The notes below the pieces were generated by a model, which saw nothing but the letters and a program-made list of their open reading frames with translations, had not been told where the DNA came from and did no database searches. From assembly GCA_964023275.1 (NCBI GenBank), contig OZ029921.1:10795306-10859305 (forward strand): 64,000 bases of DNA. Reading direction: 5' to 3'. The position numbers were made by a program, and so were the translations under genes. Each line of letters begins with the position of its first letter. Within the stretch, counting starts at the first letter, position 1. The DNA is from Norana najaformis. Taxonomy: Eukaryota; Annelida; Clitellata; Crassiclitellata; Hormogastridae. This document shows positions 56,560 through 64,000 of this stretch, piece after piece.

Positions 56560-57760
56560 CAATTAGCAACTACTTTTACCAGGATTTGGAAACAAAACTG
56601 ATAGTAGAGATAGGGTGATAGCTTGATAGATCATGAGGAGAGAGAGATGGCTTTTAAGAAGAGGGTAAACTATGGCATGAGCAAAACTGTCAGGGAAGCA
56701 CCCTTCAGCAAGAAAGAGATTGATGATGGATGTGATAATTGGGCCCAAGACATAAAGCAATCTTTCAGAAGGGTCGTAGGGATGTGATAAGGTCTAAGGC
56801 ACACAATGTTCTTCAGGAGATGAAAAAAAATGAGATTACAAATCTCAATCAGAGCTGCTGGTTTGAGCAGGTTGAGAACCAGTGGAGGAGATTTAGTGTA
56901 GGAGAGGTAATTGGAGGAAGGAACCTTGGAAAACTTAAGTCTTATGGTTGAAATCTTGTCAAAAAAGAATTGTAGGAACTTGTCAGCAAGGAAAGAGTGT
57001 GATGAAGAGCTAGGTGGTATATTTCATTTGTTGTGATGTAAGATCCTGTTCACCACCTGTGACAAGAACACAGAAGAAGAGGAGCTCTCAAAGACCAGAC
57101 GAGACAAGTAGGTGGACTTGCTGATAAGGCAAGTTTACCAGCAACTTGCCACTGGCACCTGAATTTGAGGAGATGAGAAGGTAAATGGAAGCATTGCCAA
57201 AACCTTTCAAGCTAGCTGTGCAGCCTCTTTGCAGCGGCAATATCTGAATTTTACCAGGGCTGGGAAGGGTGAGCTGCAACTCCAACTGACTTAGTGGGAA
57301 TGTGCCTATCCAGGGGTTTTAGATAAAGTTCAGTTTAGTTCGGTGGCAAGTTCAGTAGATGTCTGTGCTGTTTACGACCACAGAGCAAGGGCAAAGATGT
57401 CAGCTTTGAAGATAAAAATGTTGAGCATTTTCCAAGGGTGTAGCCGATGAAAGGGTAACCAGAAGGTGGCTAATGACTGAATTAAAAACGTGTGCAGTAA
57501 TGGCTGTATGGTCACACAAATATGACTTAAAAGGAGAGATATTCGTAGCAGCAGAACAGCTGGACTGGGTTTTAAAGAGATCAAGTGTATCACCCAAGTC
57601 AAGAGTTGGAAAGAAGACATGCTGCATATGATCAAAGCCAGAGACGAGATCCTAGAATTTTTGTAAGGCATAGTTCTTAGTACCCGCGTGAATATGGAAG
57701 TTGCCCGTTATTATAAGTTCAGAAGGAGAAGAAACCAGGAACTCAAGCAGTGACTTCAAT
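56560..57760 (-). pseudogene. L2-like LINE, endonuclease C-terminus to RT start
   Basis: From 57760 downward: LKSLLEFLVSSPSELIITG-like sequence, FQLLTWVIHLI (equivalent to the HTLDxxI block), YLCDHTAITAHVF (SDH block changed to CDH), a pre-RT linker, then YVLGPIITSIINLFLAEGCF and SFAHAIVYPLLK at 56690-56620. Frames are broken repeatedly. It ends before RT motif A. Confidence 0.65.
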
Positions 57761-57966
57761 TCAGGAAAAAAAGAAAAAGACAGTGAAAGACTGAGAGGAC
57801 AGTAAGCATTAAAAAACGATCAATGCTAAATTGGTCAAACAATTACTTGCATTCAGTGTATCTATTAAACTGCATCTACTAGTTTTGGGTACACCACAAA
57901 AGCAAATGATTAAATGAGAAAAACTGCTGAAACTAACAACAGCAAAGACTGAAAGTAACAACATAC

Positions 57967-58081
57967 TTTCTTTCCACAGCACATACATTGGAAGCCCGTA
58001 CTCCTTGTGTGTATGTTTTCCATCCCATAAAGTTCTAACCATAATGATATGATCTCTTCCTGTTGTCAAACTTTCCTGGAC
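57967..58081 (-). CDS. putative exon of a minus-strand host gene
   Basis: Minus strand: ATTACCATTTGTAG, then 115 bp reading VQESLTTGRDHIIMVRTLWD and GKHTHKEYGLPMYVLWKE plus one base, then the donor GTATGT. Entry phase 0 equals the exit phase of exon 60446-60526, so the two splice in frame. The wording is that of a conserved globular protein; I cannot name it. A longer open frame continues past the donor to 57809, but its composition changes to low-complexity Ser/Val, supporting the splice. Confidence 0.6.
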
Positions 58082-58780
58082 CTACAAATGGTAATTAATA
58101 GCAATACAACTGCAACAGTCTAAACAACCACATGTATTAAAGAAACAAGACACTTAAATAATTATTATCAATATAATTAAGATCTTGGCATCGATGAAGG
58201 CACATTTTTACCTGCCTCAAACCTGCTAAAACAAAATCTTTCATTACTGATCTTTACGAGAAATCAATAAATGTACTTTTCTTTAATTTCTAATGGCAAT
58301 TCTGTCTCCTGGTGAAATGTGCTCCCATCCACATTTAGACATCATCTTTGATAAAGCTATGTACATCCCAGATTTTGTGAACTGCTAAAAATTCAAAGGC
58401 TTAAAGATTTAAACTCCAGATTCAATAAAAAAAATTTCACCACCCAATGTCCAAGCTGTCAATGAACTCGAGGACAGTCATTGTGGCAGGGTTTGTTCAC
58501 AAATTAGATATGTACAAGCCACAAACGAGTAGCTGAGTGAAAGTACAGATTCTGGCTTCTCTGCCTTGGACAAGATTCTTGTTGTTCTAGAAGTAGAAGT
58601 TGCACTTCTAATCTTGCCCAAACCCTTGAAAATTACAAGAAGAAGCTGTAGCCAGTCTTTTTGACCATCTCCATTATTTCCTCATCTCAACCATACTATT
58701 TTCACCTGTCCATCTTCACAAGCTGATATCACTGCAGATACCTTCTCCATGGTACGCCTGAAAGTACGGACAACAGAACT
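58082..58780. other. intron sequence, no gene recognised
   Basis: AT-rich, non-coding. Confidence 0.45.
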
Positions 58781-58781
58781 G

Positions 58782-58856
58782 CTCATACGCTCACTCGGTT
58801 GCATCGGCTATGCTACCAGCTTTCTTATTCATTCTGGAATCTGGATATCATGGATT
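58782..58856 (+). repeat. direct repeat flanking the iterated-TIR element, left copy
   Basis: CTCATACGCTCAC.. to ..GATATCATGGATT recurs at 59785-59856 with several substitutions and a 4-bp deletion. The pair brackets the inverted-repeat element. Confidence 0.8.
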
Positions 58857-58859
58857 CAG

Positions 58860-59785
58860 GGTACCGCGACAATTTGTCTACAGACTTTTTGTCTACGACA
58901 CTTTGTCTACAGACATTTCGCCGACTGACATTTCGCCTACTGTGATGTTTCGTCTACAGAATTTTCGTCTACGGCACTTCACCTACAGACATTTCGCCGA
59001 CTGACATTTCGCCTACTATGATGTTTCGTCTACAGACTTTCGTCTACGGCACTTCGCCTACAGACATTTCGCCGACTGACATTTCGCCTACTACATGTTT
59101 CGTCTACAGACTTTTCATCTATGGCACTTTGCCTACAGACATTTCGCCTACTGACATTTCGCCTACTACATGTTTCGTCTACAGACTTTTCATCTATGGC
59201 ACTTTGCCTACAGACATTTCGCCTACTGACATTTCGCCTACTATGATGTTTCGTCTACAGACTTTTCGTCTACGGCACTTCGCCTACAGACATTTCGCCG
59301 ACTGACATTTCGCCTACTATGATGTTTCGTCTACAGACTTTTCGTCTACGGCACTTAGCCTACAGACATTTGCCGTTATCTTTGTAATTTTATAAAGAAG
59401 TAACAACTGAAAGTGAAGTAAACTATGAAGATGGCGAACGGGAGTTAACGAAATAGTGGCGTCGTATGTCATACATTGAATTACTGAGTAAGGACAATTT
59501 TCAGCTTAAGAAATCGCCCAAAACATAATTTGATAAACATTACACAAGATTTCACGAAGCGGTCCCACTTTTATTGCACCACCCTGTATTTTTCACTGGA
59601 AATACATCTGTCCACGCGCGTTCTTCTACCAAAGAAATAACATTTACTGTTAAAAATAAAGAAATAGTCCTGTAGACGAAAAGTCTGTAGACGAAACGTC
59701 ATAGTAGGCGAAATGTCGGTCGGCAAAATGTCTGTAGACGAAGTGTCATAGACGAAAAGTCTGTAGACAAATTGTCGTGATACCT
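58860..59785. mobile_element. inverted-repeat element with iterated 15-bp termini
   Basis: The left end GTACCGCGACAATTTGTC and the right end (minus strand) GTATCACGACAATTTGTC begin arms of at least 110 bp made of ~15-bp units: GACAATTTGTCTACA, GACTTTTTGTCTAC, GACACTTTGTCTACA, GACATTTCGCCGACT, and so on. The left arm is expanded into a 75-bp tandem array. The centre (59380-59660) is non-coding. No transposase. Superfamily not known to me. Confidence 0.7.
58880..59370 (+). repeat. ~75-bp tandem array within the left arm
   Basis: About six units of CTACAGACTTTTCGTCTACG, GCACTTCGCCTACA, GACATTTCGCC(G/T)ACT, GACATTTCGCCTACTATGAT. The ORFs here (58810-59305) merely translate the repeat as Thr-Asp-Ile-Ser-Pro runs. 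Confidence 0.9.
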
Positions 59786-59856
59786 CTCATACGCTCACTA
59801 GATTGCAACGGCTATGCTACCAGCTTTCTTATTCTGGAATTTGGATATCATGGATT
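59785..59856 (+). repeat. direct repeat flanking the iterated-TIR element, right copy
   Basis: Second copy of 58782-58856, about 90% identical. Confidence 0.8.
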
Positions 59857-60445
59857 GAGTGCTGCAGTGGTGAGCCAGGGTCTTTGCAGCAGCATCTTCC
59901 ACCCACTGTGCAACGGTCTTCGTCATTTTGGGACCATCTGGCCTGGCTACTGCTGAATTCCTGTCAGGCGCAGATATGGCAGAATGAGGGCTGAAGAAGT
60001 CAGATAACTTATGGTATGACTATTTCAGGAATGCAATCTTGCCACCACTTAATTCCTTTTTCAGAAGAATTAAGAAGAGAAAAGGAGGGTTACTGTTGTG
60101 GTATAAATGTCTTAGCCAATGAAGCATATTTGATCTTATATGCCAGAGCTCAAAGTGACAAACTTTTAGCAATATGGTGTTCACACAAAATCAAGGGCAA
60201 ACGACAGGTTCACAATAAATGCAGGACTGTAATCACAGAACTGGAGTACGTATCACCTAAGTATACATCAGTCACATTATGCCCAAAATAAAGGAATGTC
60301 ACTAGTAAGTAGAAATATGCACTAGATGGCTCCACATATCATTGCAACAAGGAGACTATGACAGAAATGAACCACTGTGGCTTTGAATGCAGATGAGTTT
60401 AGCTGCACGAACTGCTAATGTTGCTTTAAAAAGTCAATAACTTAC
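59857..60445. other. no gene recognised
   Basis: The ORF 60016-60291 (91 codons) has no recognised domain. Probably intronic for the minus-strand gene. Confidence 0.4.
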
Positions 60446-60526
60446 CGGATTGTTGCTAATGGCAGACGCGTTAGGTATGAAGCTGTTGAGATGACTTGGA
60501 AGATGAAGCCTTCTAAAGAACCAGAC
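60446..60526 (-). CDS. putative exon of a minus-strand host gene
   Basis: Minus strand: ATTGTTAATTACAG, then 81 bp (27 codons) VWFFRRLHLPSHLNSFIPNA then SAISNNP, followed by a consensus donor GTAAGT. It enters and leaves in phase 0, in phase with exon 57967-58081. Unidentified gene. Small size makes it less certain alone; the donor and phase agreement are the support. Confidence 0.5.
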
Positions 60527-61299
60527 CTGTAATTAACAATTAGTCGCTATGTGCTTTCTTGAAATTATGTTACAGAATACATGCTGAACACTGGCAACCA
60601 ATTATATGACTGGATTTCATGAAATTCTTTATGCCAAGATGGAGGAGAAGCAACCATGTCCTGTGAGAAGCTTTCACCTGCTCATAGCCACCAATAGCCA
60701 AGATTGTCAAAGTTACTTTGATTCTTGGTGGAAAAGATGAACACTATGGTGTAATTTCTTCAGAAAAATGCCTGCGTCGCATGGCCACAAACGAATAACT
60801 ATGCCGAGGCCAACATCTGTGTCTTCAAAGACACTGGTCTGAGCCGAATAAAACAGCATACTGCTGTTTCATTGGTGCATGCTGTAATCATAACATGGTG
60901 GCATTTCATCAGAGCTGTCTGTTGGAAATTGCTCCAATCGAAACCACTTGCATGTATTTAAATTGCAGTGCATGATGAAGCAAATTTCATATCTAAAAAA
61001 GAGTCAGTTATTGAAATAAATTGCAAAGGAATCTTCCATGTACCCTTGGAACATTCTGAAGATTTATACCAAGTCAGTGCAGAAAGTGGCATATGCTAAT
61101 GCGATGTTGGAAGAAATGATAGTTTCTGTAGTTGTTTCTGTTGCCTATCATTTCAACTTAGAGGTACTGAATATTCCAAAGGTCAGTGATAATGACAGGT
61201 ACTTTTCAGCAAAAGTGGCACATGGTGCATGGTGATTGTCCTGGAAAAAACCTCATCTAGAAAAATAATGTGCTGTCAAGAACACTGCGGTGCTTATAT
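60527..61299. other. no gene recognised
   Basis: Open stretches on minus near 60712-60870 and on plus at 61038-61235 have no identifiable domain. Confidence 0.4.
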
Positions 61300-61660
61300 A
61301 AATCCAAGCCTCTAACTAAGCAACAGCTCGCATTTTTCAAATAATAGATAGATTTCTTGACAAGAATATCATTGCTTATAATATATACGCAATGATTTTC
61401 TTTACAGCAACTCTGTTTAATGTTTGAAAAATAGGACCTGTCCCTTGTTAGAGGGCTTGTGTTTATACAAGAATATATAATTTATATAAGGAATATCATT
61501 GCTTAAATAAGCTTATATAAAACCAAGCCTCCTGATAAGGGACAACTCCTGTGTTTCAAATGCTAGATATATTTGCCATAAACAGTATCTCTGCTTATAA
61601 ATTTATAAATTCAAGCCTCCTAACAGGGGATCAATCCTATGTTTCAAATATTATGACCAA
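61300..61660. repeat. diverged repeat modules in both orientations
   Basis: The module CAAGCCTC.TAA.AAGGGACAACTCCTGTGTTTCAAA occurs near 61304-61340, 61533-61562 and 61612-61646 in direct orientation and inverted at 61424-61470 (GGACCTGTCCCTTGTTAGAGGGCTTG). Possible decayed MITE ends. Confidence 0.5.
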
Positions 61661-61924
61661 CAAAAGGCTCCTACAGGAAATCTTGCCAATTGTTTGTCCT
61701 AGATTTTCTGCCTATTTACATAAAGATATTTATGATTCATTTTGCTACACTAGCAGTGGTTTCTAAAAAAACTGGTTTTAATTGGAAACTCATCCATTCT
61801 TGTTGACTGTGATCATTATCTAAGAAATAATTATAAACCATGTGATTGATAGGTTACGTGAGCACTTTTAATACACATAAGCATATAGCTTCACCCATCA
61901 TTATGTCAAAGAGCCCACACAAAA

Positions 61925-62050
61925 CATGGCAGCTGTCTTGATCTCGTCAACATCCGCAACGAATGTACATTGATCACAGCTGCACTGGAGCCTCTGCCCA
62001 TCACCGATCACAGTCTGCTCATCAAGAGCACACATTCCTCTGATCAATGC
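61925..62050 (+). pseudogene. LINE endonuclease C-terminal fragment
   Basis: Plus strand reads GSCLDLVNIRNECTLITAAL and EPLPITDHSLLIK, matching the GHTLDLVI...SDHxxI end of LINE endonucleases (Asp-His kept). Confidence 0.55.
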
Positions 62051-62165
62051 CACTGGTCAATGATAGAGAGGTGTTCCATCAATGCTTTGCTTATGACCCT
62101 CTGTTTTGGATGTCTACAGAAAGTGTAACCTCTTTGGCTTTGGTATTGAGCTCTACGATTTCACC

Positions 62166-62220
62166 CTTCTTCTTCTTCTTCTTCTTCTTCTTCTTCTTCT
62201 TCTTCTTCTTCTTCTTCTTC
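62166..62220. repeat. (TTC)n microsatellite
   Basis: Pure TTC triplets; the Phe run in the ORF 62047-62298 is its translation. Confidence 0.95.
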
Positions 62221-62396
62221 AGTGTTCTGCCGCTCATCATCGATGAACCACTGTGCTCTGATCAGCTGAAATCAGGATTACGCCTCTCATTTAATTGAGA
62301 GTGTACAGTGATGCAGCAAACAGTCAGAGGGGTGGAGTAATGCAATTAAAACACTGGACTGGATAATATTTGAAATGACTGGACACAGCTACTGCA

Positions 62397-62656
62397 ACAG
62401 AAACACTACTTCCAAGAGAAAGATTGGAGTTACTGTAGAACATGATCACTCGAGACTCCATGGACAGTCGGCAAACATAGTAGACTCTCTCAGCTATCCT
62501 CAGTCATTCACACAGCTCACAGAGCCCACTGTTCTCTATCAAAAGACTGGGGTGGACACAGGTCAAAGACTGGATACTACTGCAGCAGAAACACTACTTC
62601 CAGAAGAATTAACAAAGTCACTGAAAGAACATGATCATTCAAGACTCCAGGGATAG
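62397..62656 (+). repeat. partial tandem duplication, ~189-bp period
   Basis: CAGAAACACTACTTCCA.GA and GAACATGATCA.TC.AGACTCCA.GGA each occur twice, 188-190 bp apart (62397/62587 and 62443/62631). The period is close to 63 codons, and ORF 62375-62656 is open through both (EHDHSRL twice). No domain recognised. Confidence 0.6.
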
Positions 62657-63412
62657 TAACGGCAGATGGTCAGAAAAATATGACACAGAAGAGATATTCT
62701 TAACGGCAGAACAGCTGGACCAGGTTACAAGGCCATCAAGTGTATGGCCAGGTCGTGAGTTGGGAAGGAGACGTGTTGCATAAGATGAAAGCCAGAGATG
62801 AGATCCAGGAATTTTTGTATCTGTGCACATATTAAAGTCACTAGTTACTACAAATTCAGAAAGAGAAGAAACCAGGAAGCAGTGTAATTGTAATTTAAGA
62901 ATTAGAAAGTGCCTTGAGAATAAACTCAACAGAGGTGCTCCTGACCCAAACAAGTAAAATCACTGTTAAACAGTACAGTCTTCAAGTGCCTGCGAAACCC
63001 TGAGAGGGGAAGAGAGAGGAGCTTGAGTCGCAGATTTCGAGAGAGATGGTTCCAGCAGGTGGGACCGACATACGCAAAGTTTCTGGACTGGGCGGTAGCA
63101 GTTCGCATGCGAGGGACAAACAATTCAGAGAAAAAGTCAGAAAGCAAAAGGGGGTTTTATACTGTAAACATTAATGAAAATGCAGTGCTGATTTCCAGAG
63201 TTCAGGATAGCAATGAGGCTTTCAAAGGACTTTGGAGTTGTATTGGGTGAAGGAAAGTGAGCAAGTTTCAGGTGCAATTTGTGAAGAAAGGCAACTCCAC
63301 TACCAAGTCTATTCAGCTGATTCTCAGTTAGGAGAAAAAGGACAAAGATATCATTTGCAAATGAAGGAAGGAGTGTCAGACTGTTGGATTCAAGTTTTGT
63401 TGAGGGCAAGAA
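62657..63412 (-). pseudogene. CR1/L2-like LINE endonuclease, interrupted
   Basis: From 63409 downward on minus: ENQLNRLGSGVAFLHKLHLK, TTPKSFESLIAILNSGNQHC and FINVYSIKPP. Then the nested fragment, then FLVSSLSEFVVTSDFNMCTD, LPNSRPGHTLDGLVT and SYFSDHLPLLSLES. The endonuclease blocks (GDFN reads SDFN; SDH kept) are in the right order on both sides of the insert. Confidence 0.72.
62888..63130 (-). mobile_element. 3'-terminal LINE fragment nested in the endonuclease
   Basis: The minus strand reads VPRMRTATAQSRNFAYVGPT, CWNHLSRNLRLKLLSL and HLKTVLFNSD, the C-terminus of another L2-like protein (compare VRTATAQRRSFAVVGPAFWN at 32220-32280), ending in a short non-coding tail. It separates two endonuclease halves. 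Confidence 0.68.
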
Positions 63413-63600
63413 TGTCTATAAGATTATATACAGAGATGTAATTTTGAAGAGAGACTACTTATTCTGGATAGAATGGATATTAAGGTGGCAGAAATTAACA
63501 GCTTCAAGATGACAAGGACCAGGGTCAAACTCAATGTCACCAGAAAGAAGCAACAGAAGGTATACAAGCAAACAAGCCATCATGCATAAAATCAGGTTTG
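63413..63600. other. no gene recognised
   Basis: Possibly the decayed 5' part of the minus LINE. Confidence 0.35.
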
Positions 63601-63745
63601 GTGACGTTTTAATCGCAGGATACTTATTGCAGACAGTTAATCATGTGACACTTAATCACTTCGACATTTAATCACACGACATTTATTCTTTCCAACAATT
63701 AATCGTGCAACACTTAATCACTCTGACATTTAATCGTGCAACAGT
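63601..63745. repeat. 15-16-bp iterated array (GACAxTTAATC type)
   Basis: Seven consecutive units: GACAGTTAATCATGT, GACACTTAATCACTTC, GACATTTAATCACAC, GACATTTATTCTTTCC, AACAATTAATCGTGC, AACACTTAATCACTCT, GACATTTAATCGTGC. Unit order and GACA(A/G)TT, GACACTT, GACATTT, GACATTT cores parallel the arm starting at 58868, so it is probably the terminus of a related element running out of the window. Confidence 0.6.
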
Positions 63746-64000
63746 CTGTATTAAAAATTAAGACAAATAAATATAGAAGAAAGGCACTTTGGAACTTATA
63801 TGCTCTTTATTTGTTAAACATGTGAAAATGAGCAATACTATGCAAGTAAATTAATATTTTGTTAGAAGAATAATGTTCAATTACTAGTTTGGGTTTTTAA
63901 GGATTCCTATACCTCTGTGGAGCTGTAGGTTCCACACCAGCAGTACCTTGAAGAAAAAAAGACTTCTGCATGTGCTTATGTCACACTAACCTACCCATAC
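63746..64000. other. no gene recognised
   Basis: AT-rich sequence to the window end, possibly interior of the iterated-terminus element. Confidence 0.4.

Noticed and set aside
58810-59305. ORFs with repeating TDISPT motifs
   Set aside because: They are read-through of the 75-bp tandem array.
60960-61060. VHDEANF segment after an AAATTGCAG as an exon of a mitochondrial DNA polymerase
   Set aside because: Only the short VHDE match resembles that family; the following residues do not.
62047-62298. ORF with a poly-Phe segment as a membrane protein
   Set aside because: The Phe run is the (TTC)n microsatellite.

Overview
The window reads as animal (metazoan) nuclear DNA, most likely from a marine invertebrate such as a mollusc, brachiopod or amphioxus. 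This placement is inferred from the LINE families and the intron-rich, AT-leaning background; no marker gene fixes it. No bacterial operon, rRNA, tRNA or CRISPR array was seen. Most of the sequence is transposable elements of several classes in many states of decay, often nested. Two sets of putative host-gene exons lie between them.

Layout. 1-1739 and 9610-11944 are two copies, indistinguishable where they overlap, of a DNA transposon encoding a Cys-rich, DDE-like protein. A diverged third member lies at 18094-20498. The two complete copies have long imperfect terminal inverted repeats starting CA(C/A)TGG.CAACA and 3-bp target duplications (AAA and TTA). The copy at 9610-11944 sits inside an older LINE endonuclease fragment, whose reading frame continues across the insertion once one AAA is removed. 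Around this copy are two plus-strand exon candidates (6967-7065 and 12468-12625) that join in frame, so the transposon would lie in a 5.4 kb intron.

14.2-17.9 kb holds LINE debris and an hAT-like element. 20.8-27.0 kb holds a retroelement C-terminal fragment, a minus-strand LINE with a 449-codon RT ORF (YADG instead of YADD), a plus-strand LINE invaded by a 14-bp minisatellite, and a tail. 27.1-27.7 kb encodes a tail-fibre-like GGTMTGDI motif. 29.1-30.4 kb is an hAT element with an 8-bp duplication and a LINE inside it. 30.7-44.8 kb is a LINE graveyard with two clear LINE-in-LINE insertions and a 375-bp tandem duplication. 46.2-60.5 kb carries exon candidates of a minus-strand host gene (60446-60526, 57967-58081, perhaps 50333-50393, 46231-46393), interrupted by two TA-flanked inverted-repeat elements, an hAT transposase relic and one nearly complete LINE (about 52640-56222) whose 1022-codon frame is broken only by two point stops and which carries a 2A-like motif. 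58.8-59.8 kb is an inverted-repeat element built from ~15-bp iterated units; an array with the same unit order reappears at 63.6-63.75 kb.

How the parts relate: the LINEs supply reverse transcriptase and endonuclease genes, nearly all dead; the cut-and-paste elements insert into them and into introns. The most notable system is the CACTG-ended transposon family. Two copies carrying the same frameshifts look very recently moved, which suggests mobilisation by an intact copy elsewhere in the genome.
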